A stretch of DNA of 32,917 nt from an uncultured beta proteobacterium (GTDB taxonomy: Bacteria > Pseudomonadota > Gammaproteobacteria > Burkholderiales > Burkholderiaceae), in assembly GCA_903845455.1 (NCBI GenBank), contig CAIMXN010000071.1:1-32917 (forward strand), written 5' to 3'. The notes below the pieces were generated by a model, which was given only the letters and a program-made list of their open reading frames with translations, had not been told where the DNA came from and did not search any database. Numbering within the stretch: the first letter of the stretch is position 1; each line of letters begins with the position of its first letter. Of this stretch, positions 19,012 through 28,356 are shown one piece after another. The translations under genes and the position numbers were made by a program.

Positions 19012-20253
19012 TTAATGTGTAGTCACAGGAACAGCCTTTCCTTGGGCCAGCAGGGCGCTGATATCGACAGCAGTTTCTGCCATGACAGTATCGGCATTCC
19101 TTTTAAGGGTAGTGCTATCTCCATTACCTTTAGCGCCTTGAGCTTGCATATAGCGCCCCAAGTATTGCGCTCTGGCAACCACTTGCTGACCTAGTTGCAA
19201 TCTTTCTTCGCTATAGGCTGCCAGCGCTTCAGGAGTGGCGCCTAGATTATTGATATGTTGAGCTATAGCCATTGCTTCATCACCAGCTTTAGTAACACCC
19301 ATGCCTACGTGCGGGCGCCCAACAAAAGCAGCATCACCCATCAATGCGATTCGACCAAAAACAATTTGCTCTGATAACAGGTCATAAATAGGTTGTAAGA
19401 AAGGACTAGCTGTTTTTTCTAAGATTTCTGCAAATTGAGGGGCCAAAATATCGCGCGCTGTTTTACGAACGTCAGCAATATTCTTCCAGGAAACCTTAAG
19501 TGGTGGGATGCCAGTAGGGTAGTAATGCCCATCCGCATCCGTGAGCAAATTGATTAACTCTTGATCTTCGTTTGCGGGTCTGTACCAGACAAAGTTATAG
19601 CGTCGTTTTCCAGGGCGTGTATCGTTGCCTGAACCAGCCACAGGGTAGCCGAGCATCTGCTCGCCATTAGGGAGGCAGAAGCCAAAATTATTAAATAAGG
19701 TATTTAAGGTATTACTCGAAAGATAGGCTTCATCGCATACGCCACGCCATGCAACATATCCCGCATACTCCGGATGAATAGTTGGCGCCAGTTGAGCGCG
19801 AATGGCTGATCGAATGCCATCAGAAGCAATTAGTAACTCTGCTTCATACTTGCTACCATCTTCGCAACTGACTTGGACGGAGCTACTGTCTTGAGTAACC
19901 GTTTTTACAGCCTTGCCTTGCAGGTAGCGTTCGACTGGAAAGCACTCCTTAAGCAGTTGATACAGTCTGCTCCAAGAGGTCAAAATTTGGGGAATCTCCA
20001 TTTCGCCAATAGTTGAACCATCTTTATCTAAGGTAACGCGTTTAGTAACAGGGACCCCCAGAGTTGCATCAACGATTGCACCAGCCTGCCGTAGGGCAAC
20101 AGCAAGGGCATCATGGGTAATGATCCCTGCACCCCGGCCATCTAATGAGCCAAGTGCTTTTTCAAGCAGGGTGACATCGTGACCCTGACGCAGCAACATA
20201 TTGGCAACAAACAAGCCACCGAGAGAGCCGCCAACTATGAGAATTTTTGCCAT
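19012..20253 (-). CDS. FAD-dependent aromatic monooxygenase, resembling 2,6-dihydroxypyridine 3-monooxygenase
   Basis: ILIVGGSLGGLFVANML, EYAGYVAWRGV, YNFVWYRPA, GRIALMGDAAFVGRPHVGMGVTKAGDEA; recalled similarity to Arthrobacter DHPH, not searched. Confidence 0.8.
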   Translation of the reverse strand: MAKILIVGGSLGGLFVANMLLRQGHDVTLLEKALGSLDGRGAGIITHDALAVALRQAGAIVDATLGVPVTKRVTLDKDGSTIGEMEIPQILTSWSRLYQLLKECFPVERYLQGKAVKTVTQDSSSVQVSCEDGSKYEAELLIASDGIRSAIRAQLAPTIHPEYAGYVAWRGVCDEAYLSSNTLNTLFNNFGFCLPNGEQMLGYPVAGSGNDTRPGKRRYNFVWYRPANEDQELINLLTDADGHYYPTGIPPLKVSWKNIADVRKTARDILAPQFAEILEKTASPFLQPIYDLLSEQIVFGRIALMGDAAFVGRPHVGMGVTKAGDEAMAIAQHINNLGATPEALAAYSEERLQLGQQVVARAQYLGRYMQAQGAKGNGDSTTLKRNADTVMAETAVDISALLAQGKAVPVTTH

Positions 20254-20259
20254 ATCTTT

Positions 20260-20718
20260 TTATGTGTTCTTTGCATCGAGAGCTGCTTTTTCTGCAGCAG
20301 GATAGTTCAGTTCAATCACTATGCCATTGGGATCATCTAAAAATATTTGATGGAGTTTTAGGACTGGCACGGTACGTTCCCGATAAGGAACTTTCAGAGT
20401 CTTTAGTAATTGAATCTTATCTTCCAGACCTTTTGCAAAAAAAGCGATATGGTCAATAGCACCAGAGCCTTGCAGCGAAGTGGTAGCGCGATCGCCTAAG
20501 TATTTTTTCAAACCATCAGGATCATTTTTATCGATAGCAATTAAGTGCAGCACTGCATTAGACCAGTCACTTTCATCTCCGTTATATAACCAAACACCAG
20601 GAAATGGAAATTCTGGACGAGGTCCAATGGTCAGTCCAAGAACTTTATTAAAGAAGGTAGTGGTCTTCTCAATTTCTAAACTCCGAATTGAAAAGTGGTT
20701 GAGGCTTAAGTTCGACAT
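20260..20718 (-). CDS. VOC (glyoxalase/dioxygenase superfamily) protein
   Basis: SLNHFSIRSLEIEKTTTFFNKVLGLTIGPRP...GAIDHIAFFAKG...LHQIFLDDPNGIVIELNY. Confidence 0.85.
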   Translation of the reverse strand: MSNLSLNHFSIRSLEIEKTTTFFNKVLGLTIGPRPEFPFPGVWLYNGDESDWSNAVLHLIAIDKNDPDGLKKYLGDRATTSLQGSGAIDHIAFFAKGLEDKIQLLKTLKVPYRERTVPVLKLHQIFLDDPNGIVIELNYPAAEKAALDAKNT

Positions 20719-20727
20719 GATGGCTTT

Positions 20728-21423
20728 CTACTTGTTAAATAAGGATTTTGCAGAATGGAGATAGGAACTGATCCGATCTCGAATAATTTCTTGTTCGGCA
20801 TGCGGGCTACTAGCATCATAAATAGCCTGGCCATAGATCCAGCGGCGAATACCGATATAAAAGATCCCGCCGTGCAATCCCATTAAGTGCTCTAACTCCC
20901 GATGGCTGGGCTTAGAACGGTTATTCCGATTACAATATTTGCGAGTTTCTCGAATTAATCTTGGCAGTAAACGTGAGCGCAACATTTCAAAGAAGCGGTC
21001 ACTAATAGAGTGATCACTCAAGCCCGAAAAAATCAAGATACGCACTAGGTCATAGGTTAAGACGGTGCCAGAATAGTCAAGATAAAATGCATTCAGTTTT
21101 TCTTCTGGAGAAAGATTGTTGTCATCAAGCAAATCTTCCCATTCAGGTTTCCAGCGCGACTCGAACACATCTTCGTAAACTTGTTTGATTAAGGCATCTT
21201 TTGTTGGAAAGTAGTGATAGAGCAGGGTATGGGTAATGCCCAGTTCTTTGGTGAGGTTGCGTAATTGACCATCTAAGCCATGAGTAGCAAAAAATTGAAT
21301 GGCCCCATTGACTATTTGCCGTCTGCGATCAACTGTATTCATGCGGCGACGAATAGGCGCAACTAGACCAGCAACTTTATTTGCTTTACGAGGGCTTGGA
21401 ATGCTGTCTTGAGTGAAGCGCAT
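20728..21423 (-). CDS. TetR-family transcriptional regulator
   Basis: RRRQIVNGAIQFFATHGLDGQLRNLTKELGITHTLLYHYFPTKDALIKQVYEDVF; divergent from coxG-like gene. Start may be internal (MNTVDRRR). Confidence 0.88.
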   Translation of the reverse strand: MRFTQDSIPSPRKANKVAGLVAPIRRRMNTVDRRRQIVNGAIQFFATHGLDGQLRNLTKELGITHTLLYHYFPTKDALIKQVYEDVFESRWKPEWEDLLDDNNLSPEEKLNAFYLDYSGTVLTYDLVRILIFSGLSDHSISDRFFEMLRSRLLPRLIRETRKYCNRNNRSKPSHRELEHLMGLHGGIFYIGIRRWIYGQAIYDASSPHAEQEIIRDRISSYLHSAKSLFNK

Positions 21424-21450
21424 GAAGATCAGGGTTTATCCGAAGTTGGG

Positions 21451-21503
21451 CTTATTGACCAAAAGTTAAATAATGGTACATTGTTGAACAGTTGGTCAAT
21501 AAG
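21451..21503. promoter_or_regulatory. Perfect 12-bp inverted repeat CTTATTGACCAA-N29-TTGGTCAATAAG; candidate TetR operator(s)
   Basis: CTTATTGACCAA 21451-21462 and TTGGTCAATAAG 21492-21503, in the divergent TetR/coxG intergenic region. Confidence 0.75.
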
Positions 21504-21534
21504 ACTCTATTCGTACAAACCCCAAGGAGAAGTA

Positions 21535-22011
21535 ATGGAACTAAATGGCGAGCAATTAATAGCCGCTCCAATCCCTGAAGTATGGAAGGGATTGAACGAT
21601 ATTGATATTCTTGCAAAGTCCATTCCAGGGTGCGAGGAGATTAATCGCGTTACTCCAGAAGAAATCCATGCCAAGGTGATGTTTAAGATTGGCCCAGTAA
21701 GAGCCCGTTTTGCTGGCAAGTTATTACTGAGCGATATTGTCCCGGATGCCTCTTGTTCCATGGCGTTTGAAGGTTCTGGCGGCGCAGCAGGATTTGCGAA
21801 GGGTAAATCTCGGGTTGAGCTGAAGCCTGCTGATGGCGGCACCTTGGTTTGCTACACCACCGAAGCTTCTATTGGCGGTAAGTTAGGTCAAATTGGCGGG
21901 CGTTTAATTAGCGCATCTGCAAAGAAAATTGCCGATGATTTTTTCCAAAGGTTTGCAGCTGAATTGGGCGGTGAAATCATCCCATTAGAGGATGCCCCTG
22001 CTGAAGAATGA
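21535..22011 (+). CDS. CoxG-like SRPBCC family protein
   Basis: MELNGEQLIAAPIPEVWKGLNDIDILAKSIPGCEEI...GGGTLVCYTTEASIGGKLGQIGGRLI; RBS AAGGAGAAG before ATG 21535. Confidence 0.88.
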   Translation: MELNGEQLIAAPIPEVWKGLNDIDILAKSIPGCEEINRVTPEEIHAKVMFKIGPVRARFAGKLLLSDIVPDASCSMAFEGSGGAAGFAKGKSRVELKPADGGTLVCYTTEASIGGKLGQIGGRLISASAKKIADDFFQRFAAELGGEIIPLEDAPAEE

Positions 22012-22104
22012 TGGTCAATAAATAGTGAAGAGCTAAAAAGCAAAAAACCACAAGGCTAAATAACTAAAAAGCCTTGCTGAGATAAAAGTGGTGGAGGAGA
22101 TAAT

Positions 22105-22959
22105 ATGAAAGCAGCAGCATTTGATTATGTAAAGCCAGCGTCCTTAACAGAGGCATTAAGGCTGCTTGCCGAGGCAGGCGAGGAAGCACGTTTGATCGCT
22201 GGTGGACAGACTCTGTTAGCTACTTTAAATATGCGCCTATCAGAACCCAGTGTTTTGATTGACATCACTAACTTAAGTGAACTCAAAGGTATTCAACTAA
22301 ACGGCAAGCAATTGCGTATCGGTGCCTTAGTGACTCACACTGAAATTGAAGAGTCTGATTTAATTACCAAGCATGCTCCTTTATTGAAAGCTGCTGCTCC
22401 CCATATTGCACACCGTGCCATCCGTAACTTGGGAACTTGGGGCGGCTCACTGGCATATGGAGATCCAGCTGCAGAATGGCCTGCTTGTAGTTTAGCTCTT
22501 AATGCCACGATGATTATTCATGGTCCTGCAGGTGAGAGAAAAATTGCTGCTAAAGATTTTTTTGTTGACCTTTACACGACCTCATTAGAGCCGGATGACA
22601 TATTAGTAGCTACAGAGATTCCGGTTCCTGATAGTAGCCAAGTATTTTGTTTTCAGGAGCTTGCTCGCAGACACGGCGACTATGCTGTTGCAGGTTTAGC
22701 GGCAGTAGCGCAAAAGCAGGGCGCTGTCTTGACCCAATGTCAATTGATATTCTTTTCAGTAGGCGCCACTCCTCTCACAGCAGTTAAGACTCAAGCTCTG
22801 ATTGATGGCAAAAAGCTGAATGAACAATTGATTGCCGATGCCGTGAAAGTTGTTAGAGAAGAAATTGAAGTCATTGCTGATTTAACCAATAGTGCCGAAG
22901 CAAAACAACATTTAGTCGGTGTATTACTAGAGCGCGCTCTTAAGCAAATGATTGTTTAA
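22105..22959 (+). CDS. Molybdenum hydroxylase FAD-binding (medium, CoxM-like) subunit
   Basis: FDYVKPASLTEALRLLAEAGEEARLIAGGQTLLATLNMRL; HRAIRNLGTWGGSLAYGDPAAEWPA. Confidence 0.92.
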   Translation: MKAAAFDYVKPASLTEALRLLAEAGEEARLIAGGQTLLATLNMRLSEPSVLIDITNLSELKGIQLNGKQLRIGALVTHTEIEESDLITKHAPLLKAAAPHIAHRAIRNLGTWGGSLAYGDPAAEWPACSLALNATMIIHGPAGERKIAAKDFFVDLYTTSLEPDDILVATEIPVPDSSQVFCFQELARRHGDYAVAGLAAVAQKQGAVLTQCQLIFFSVGATPLTAVKTQALIDGKKLNEQLIADAVKVVREEIEVIADLTNSAEAKQHLVGVLLERALKQMIV

Positions 22960-22988
22960 ATACAGAAAAAAAGTATTTGGAGACTGTG

Positions 22989-23498
22989 ATGAGTTTGAAG
23001 AAAAAAATTACCCTGACTGTTAATGGCGTTCAAGTGACTGCTGAGGTCGAGCCACGAACCCACCTGGTAGATTTTCTGCGTGAAGATCTGCATCTCAAAG
23101 GGCCGCACCTTGGCTGTGAACAGGGTGCTTGTGGTGCTTGCACGGTTAAGGTTGATGGGCAAATTATTCGCGGATGTTTATATTTGGCTATTCAGGCTAA
23201 CGGCTCAGTTGTCGAAACTGTGGAGGGGTTAACGAAGAGTGGCGCTTTGGCAGATCTGCAAGAATCGTTCATGCGTCACAACGCCATGCAGTGTGGCTTT
23301 TGCTCATCAGGAATGCTGCTAGCAGCTGCTGAATTAGTTGAGAAGAAACCCAAAGCAAGTCGTGAAGAAGTGCGCGAGTGGATCTCCGGTAATTATTGCC
23401 GCTGTACTGGTTACCACTCTATTGTTGACGCGATTGTTGCTGTGTTGGATGCGCGCTCAAAAGGTCAAAAAATTAAACCTGTTGTTGCTAATGCTTAA
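22989..23498 (+). CDS. Molybdenum hydroxylase [2Fe-2S] (small, CoxS-like) subunit
   Basis: HLGCEQGACGACTVKVDG and QCGFCSSGML...GNYCRCTGYHSIVDAI motifs. Confidence 0.93.
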   Translation: MSLKKKITLTVNGVQVTAEVEPRTHLVDFLREDLHLKGPHLGCEQGACGACTVKVDGQIIRGCLYLAIQANGSVVETVEGLTKSGALADLQESFMRHNAMQCGFCSSGMLLAAAELVEKKPKASREEVREWISGNYCRCTGYHSIVDAIVAVLDARSKGQKIKPVVANA

Positions 23499-23516
23499 TA
23501 AATTCGGAAACGCACT

Positions 23517-25913
23517 ATGAATAAGCCAAGTGATTTAAAGGGATTAGTCCTCGATCCTGTGACCAGTGACCAACGCTATATCGGCGTGAGCGAGCCTAGA
23601 CATAGTGCGCGTCGTCTGCTCGAAGGCCAAGGTACCTATATTGACGACATTAAGTTGCCCCGCATGGCCCATGTGGTCTATTGGCGATCACCGGTTGCGC
23701 ATATGAAGATTGGCAAGATTCATCGTGAGCATGCTCAAAAGATGCCTGGTGTATTGGCAGTAGTGGATGGCGCACAGATGGCACTGATTTGCAAACCATG
23801 GGTGGCGACCCTTAGTCACTTGGTTGGCATGAAATCAGCCCCGCAGCATGCCTTAGCGATAGATCGTGCATGCTGGCAAGGTGAACCAGTTGTAGCAGTG
23901 GTTGCAGAAACCCGTGCGCAAGCAGAAGACGCCTTGCAGCATATTGATGTTGAATGGGAAGAATTGCCAGCAGTAGTTTCCATGGAGACTGCCCTAGATC
24001 CTGCAACTCCTTTAATACATCCTGAACTGGGTGACAACCTTTGCTTTAGCCGCACCCTTGATGTGGGGCAGGTAGATGAAGTATTTGCAAAGGCTGACGT
24101 GGTTGCAGAAGCTACCTTTGGCTTTGGTCGTCACACGGGAGTAACGCTAGAACCCCGTTGTCAAATTGCAGATTACAACCCGGGAGATAAGCGTTTAACG
24201 GTATATCACTCCCAACAGGCGCCGCACATGATGCAAGATTTATATTGCCGTCAGTTTGGTTTGTCAGAGTCTGAAGTGCATGTGCTTTGTAAGGACGTGG
24301 GTGGTTCTTTTGGTATTAAGGTTCACGCATATCCGGATGACTTTGCTACGGTTGGGCTGGCGATCATGCTAGAGCGCCCAGTGAAGTTTGTGGCAGATCG
24401 CTTGGAATCATTTACAAGTGATATTCATGCGCGTGAGCATCGTATTAAAGGCCGTATTGCGGCGAATAAAGCAGGTGATATTTTGGCCTTTGAGATCGAT
24501 GATCTTACTGCTATCGGTCCATATTCCATGTTTCCAAGAACCAGCGCAATCGAGGGTAATCAAGTCGTCAATTTGGTTGGTGGCCCTTACAAGCATCAGC
24601 ATTACCGCGCCAATTTAAATGTAGTCTTTCAGAATAAAACGCCCACCTGTCAGTATCGCGGTGTCGGTCATCCTATTGCTTGCGCTGTTACTGAAGGTTT
24701 AGTTGATTTAGCTGCTCAGAAACTCAACATGGATCCACTAGAGTTTCGTAAACGTAATGTGATCCCAGATGATGCCTATCCTTGTGCTGGTGCTTCAGGA
24801 ATTAAATTGGAAGTGTTGTCACACGAACAATGTTTGCGCACGATTGAGAAGATGATGGACTATCCGGCATTGCGCAAAGAGCAGACTGAGCTACGGAAGC
24901 AGGGCATCTATCGGGGCATTGGTTTTGCTACCTTGATTGAGTTAACGAATCCAAGCCCGGCTTTTTATGGTGTTGGTGGTGCCCGCATTGCTTCTCAAGA
25001 TGGTGCTTCTGCACGCTTAGATCCAAGTGGGGTGGTATCTATTTTGATTGGAGTTGGTGAGCAAGGGCAGGGTACTGAAGGTATTTATGCTCAGATTGCT
25101 GCTGATGCTGTTGGCATTGCAATTAAAGATGTCCGGATTGTCACTGGCGATACTGACGTAACACCTTATGGTGGTGGCACCTGGGCCTCACGTGGCGCAG
25201 GTATTGGTGGTGAAGCGGTCCTGCTTGCTTGTCAGGCCTTGCAAGAGAATATTTTGAAATTGGCTGGGGCGATCTTAAAGCGAGAGTCAGCCGAATTGTT
25301 TGTACGCCGTAGTCATGTCCTTGATAAAGCAACGGGTGAGCAGTTATTGCCTTTTAGTGAGATTGGTCGCATTGGTTATTTCAGAACCGATACTTTACCG
25401 TCTGGATTTTCGGTGGATTTAATGGTGACACGCCACTACACGCAGAAAGATTATCCATTTATTTTTACCAATGGGGTGCAAGCTTCTTATATTGAGTTAG
25501 ATCCAGATACTGGTTTTGTAAAGCTCTTAAAACATTGGGCGGTTGAGGACTGTGGACGGGTTTTAAATCCTATGCTGGTTGACGAACAAGTACGCGGCGC
25601 TATTGTTCAGGGTATTGGAGGCGCTCTATTCGAAGAGTGTCTGTACGATGAGAGTGGCTTACTTCGCAATGGCAGCATGGCGGATTATTTAGTACCCATG
25701 GCAAATGAAATGCCAGATATCGAGGTGGCACACGTTCAGACTCCGACACAATCATCGAAGCTCGGTGCAAAGGGTGCAGGGGAGGCTGGCACTGCTGGAG
25801 CTCCTGGGGCTGTAATGAACGCCATCAATGATGCGTTGATACCGTTTGATGCGACCGTCTTTGATCAACCCATTACAGGCGAAAAGATTCTCCGAGCATT
25901 GGGAAAGATTTAG
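23517..25913 (+). CDS. Molybdenum hydroxylase molybdopterin-binding (large, CoxL-like) subunit; not canonical CO dehydrogenase
   Basis: GVSEPRHSARRLLEGQGTYIDDI; VLCKDVGGSFGIKVH; CQYRGVGHPIA; KGAGEAGTAGAPGAVMNAINDAL. Lacks the form I CoxL AYXCSFR loop. Confidence 0.9.
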   Translation: MNKPSDLKGLVLDPVTSDQRYIGVSEPRHSARRLLEGQGTYIDDIKLPRMAHVVYWRSPVAHMKIGKIHREHAQKMPGVLAVVDGAQMALICKPWVATLSHLVGMKSAPQHALAIDRACWQGEPVVAVVAETRAQAEDALQHIDVEWEELPAVVSMETALDPATPLIHPELGDNLCFSRTLDVGQVDEVFAKADVVAEATFGFGRHTGVTLEPRCQIADYNPGDKRLTVYHSQQAPHMMQDLYCRQFGLSESEVHVLCKDVGGSFGIKVHAYPDDFATVGLAIMLERPVKFVADRLESFTSDIHAREHRIKGRIAANKAGDILAFEIDDLTAIGPYSMFPRTSAIEGNQVVNLVGGPYKHQHYRANLNVVFQNKTPTCQYRGVGHPIACAVTEGLVDLAAQKLNMDPLEFRKRNVIPDDAYPCAGASGIKLEVLSHEQCLRTIEKMMDYPALRKEQTELRKQGIYRGIGFATLIELTNPSPAFYGVGGARIASQDGASARLDPSGVVSILIGVGEQGQGTEGIYAQIAADAVGIAIKDVRIVTGDTDVTPYGGGTWASRGAGIGGEAVLLACQALQENILKLAGAILKRESAELFVRRSHVLDKATGEQLLPFSEIGRIGYFRTDTLPSGFSVDLMVTRHYTQKDYPFIFTNGVQASYIELDPDTGFVKLLKHWAVEDCGRVLNPMLVDEQVRGAIVQGIGGALFEECLYDESGLLRNGSMADYLVPMANEMPDIEVAHVQTPTQSSKLGAKGAGEAGTAGAPGAVMNAINDALIPFDATVFDQPITGEKILRALGKI

Positions 25914-25972
25914 GGGCGACTAGTAAAGCACTTCTCTTACTCAAGGTAGCAAGAGTTTAAGTATTCGGTGGC

Positions 25973-26048
25973 AATCACTGAATCTATTACTCTCTATTGT
26001 CAAGATTGAGAGTATTTGCGAGGATCTGACAGTAGTCTGGATTAGATT
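25973..26048 (+). promoter_or_regulatory. Copy 1 of dispersed promoter-like repeat (TTGAGAG-tat-TTGCGAG-N20-TAGATT)
   Basis: TTGAGAG 26006-26012, TTGCGAG 26016-26022, TAGATT 26043-26048; upstream arm AATCACTGAATCTATTACTCTC shared with copy 4. Confidence 0.7.
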
Positions 26049-26073
26049 GTTTCTGCTCAAGGTAAACATCACT

Positions 26074-26859
26074 ATGACTGCTACTATTCTCAATTTTTCA
26101 GCATTTACTCTCCTCCTACTCGTAATGATTCTCTTCATTCTTACGGGGCTAGTCATGTTATTTGTGGTGCAGAAATATTTTACTAAGCTGCATTTTTCAG
26201 GTCATGCTGAATTTGGTGAAATATTTGGCAATACGATCAGTATTATTTTTGGTTTTATCTTAGCCTTTATTACGATCTCAGTTTGGCAAAGTTACAATAA
26301 TGTAAGCGATACCCTTTCCAAAGAAGCCAATACCTTATTTAATATCTATCGAACAATTGAGGCTTATCCACCCGAGATTCGGGATGCTGGCAAAAAGCAA
26401 TTAATCATTTATGTGCATGAAGTCATTAATACCGAATGGGACTCACTAGCCAAGAGTCAATATGATCTGCGTGCATACAAAGCCCTCATGTCTTTTCATG
26501 ACTTAATCATTCACTTTGTACCAAAAAACAATGGTGAGATTGCCGCTCACCAAGAAGAGCTGAGGTTGCTGTCTAGTTATCGAGAGTTACGAAGGAATCG
26601 TGTTGAAAGTGCAAAATCGTTAATTGATCAACCTATGTGGATTGCATTGATTGCCAGTGCTGTCTTATTTTTATTCTTCTCTTCTCTATTTAAGATGAGG
26701 AGCCTGCGCATACATGCAACGATGATCACATTATTATCAATCTCGATTAGCTTAATTTTCTATTTACTACTTATTTATAACAATCCATTTATTGGTCCAA
26801 GCGCGCTTCAACCTGAACCTTTTCAAAAATTGCTTGATTATTACTGGCTGAAAACTTAA
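26074..26859 (+). CDS. DUF4239-like (bestrophin-like domain) membrane protein
   Basis: TM helices at both ends; GHAEFGEIFGNTISIIFGFILAFITISVWQSYNNVSDTLSKEANTLFNIYRTIEAYP; ATG at 26074. Confidence 0.8.
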   Translation: MTATILNFSAFTLLLLVMILFILTGLVMLFVVQKYFTKLHFSGHAEFGEIFGNTISIIFGFILAFITISVWQSYNNVSDTLSKEANTLFNIYRTIEAYPPEIRDAGKKQLIIYVHEVINTEWDSLAKSQYDLRAYKALMSFHDLIIHFVPKNNGEIAAHQEELRLLSSYRELRRNRVESAKSLIDQPMWIALIASAVLFLFFSSLFKMRSLRIHATMITLLSISISLIFYLLLIYNNPFIGPSALQPEPFQKLLDYYWLKT

Positions 26860-26949
26860 AAAAGTAAAGATCTCAAAATAACTCAATCTGCACTTAGCTG
26901 ATCACTCAAACTAGTCAAAAGAAGACGCTCAAGGTGCTCTTTAGTCGCC

Positions 26950-28356
26950 TCATTTTTCTGCTGAACCACCCAGCGCTAAATATAAATTAACACGCTGAGT
27001 AAGAGCATCCACTTTCCCTTGGCGCCAACTGATTTCACTAGTATTGGTTTTCATGATTTGCTGCTGCACCTGGCGTTGATCAATACGGCCAATCTGTAAT
27101 TCAGCATCCGTGTTTCGCATGATGCGTTTTTGCTCCTGAAGCTGTATTTCAAGTTGTTTACTCCGCTCGCGCCAGTTTGCTTCTCCAGATAATGCATTTT
27201 CAACATCATTAAACGCTGTCAAGACGGTTTTTCCGTAATTCGCTAAAGCCGCTTGTGCCTCAGCATTTTGATAAGCAATTTGCGCTTCGATGGTACCCCC
27301 TTGAAAAAGGGGGATAGCAGCATTAGCACCTAGCCCAAAGCTGGTGTTGGCTCCATTAATGAGGCTAAATATTTGGCTGTTGATGTATCCGAACCCAGCA
27401 GTCAGACTGATTTTCGGGAGTCTAGCTAGGCGCTTTTCATCGGCAAGATAGAAGGCGCTGTTTACCCTGGCTTCGGCAGCTATAACATCAGGCCTACGTT
27501 CTAGTAAGTCTGCAGGCAAGCCTGCGCTCACTGGGGCAGGGAGTGTTGGCAGGTCCGTAGTTTTGAGAGCTTGCGCTTTTGGATAACGGCCTACTAAAAC
27601 CTCAACGGCACGCAGTGCTTGATCTCTAGTCTGTGCTGCATTGAGAGCGGCATCTTTACTTTGGGCTGCGCTAATGACAGCCGCAGAGACTTCTGCCGGC
27701 GAAGATGCACCAATTCTTTCCCGAGCCTGCATCAGCTCGGCATATTTATTAGCGGCTAGTGCATTCTGATTTGCCAAGTTTGCTTGCTCTTGTAGATTGC
27801 GTGCCAGCCAGACAGATTTTGTGAGGGTAGCTATTAAAGAGAGGCGCGCTGCATCCTGATCTGCATTGATGGCTTTAGCATTTTGTTCTGCGCCTGCTAC
27901 AGAGGTTCTTACTCTTCCCCATAGATCTAATTCCCAATTAGCCCCAATGTAGTAGCCTGTTAGCCCCGAGCCATTAGAGCCCGATTTGCCACCGACATTA
28001 CCAATGGCATTTACTCCAGGATATTGCGCACCACCTGCGGCATCAATGAGTGACTCAGATTGACTACGTCTCGCAGCCATGACACGTATATCAGGATTAT
28101 TCTTGAGGGCTTCAGCAACCAATTCATTTAGTTCTGTGTCATTAAATTGTTTGAGCCAGCCATCATCAACTTGTGGTCCGTTAACATTCGTATTAACTGT
28201 AAATTGGCTTGGTATGGCAGCGCTTGGCAAAGACTTTTCTGTGAGCTCTTTACTAGTTTGAACCTTGCTAATCATGCAGGCATCAAGCAACATAGCAGCT
28301 AACAAGGCGTTCACCATCAAAGTGAAGCGGGTGGTCGTGATATTTTTGAACATCAA
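26950..28356 (-). CDS. NodT-family outer-membrane efflux lipoprotein (TolC-like)
   Basis: Lipobox LLDAC; DDGWLKQFNDTELNELVAEALKNNPDIRVMAAR; ADLLERRPDVIAAEARVNSAFYLADEKRLARLPKISLTAGFGY. Confidence 0.92.
   Translation of the reverse strand: MMFKNITTTRFTLMVNALLAAMLLDACMISKVQTSKELTEKSLPSAAIPSQFTVNTNVNGPQVDDGWLKQFNDTELNELVAEALKNNPDIRVMAARRSQSESLIDAAGGAQYPGVNAIGNVGGKSGSNGSGLTGYYIGANWELDLWGRVRTSVAGAEQNAKAINADQDAARLSLIATLTKSVWLARNLQEQANLANQNALAANKYAELMQARERIGASSPAEVSAAVISAAQSKDAALNAAQTRDQALRAVEVLVGRYPKAQALKTTDLPTLPAPVSAGLPADLLERRPDVIAAEARVNSAFYLADEKRLARLPKISLTAGFGYINSQIFSLINGANTSFGLGANAAIPLFQGGTIEAQIAYQNAEAQAALANYGKTVLTAFNDVENALSGEANWRERSKQLEIQLQEQKRIMRNTDAELQIGRIDQRQVQQQIMKTNTSEISWRQGKVDALTQRVNLYLALGGSAEK

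Noticed and set aside
23517-25913. Annotation as aerobic CO dehydrogenase large subunit
   Set aside because: The diagnostic AYXCSFR loop is absent; the gene context fits a heterocycle/aromatic pathway better.
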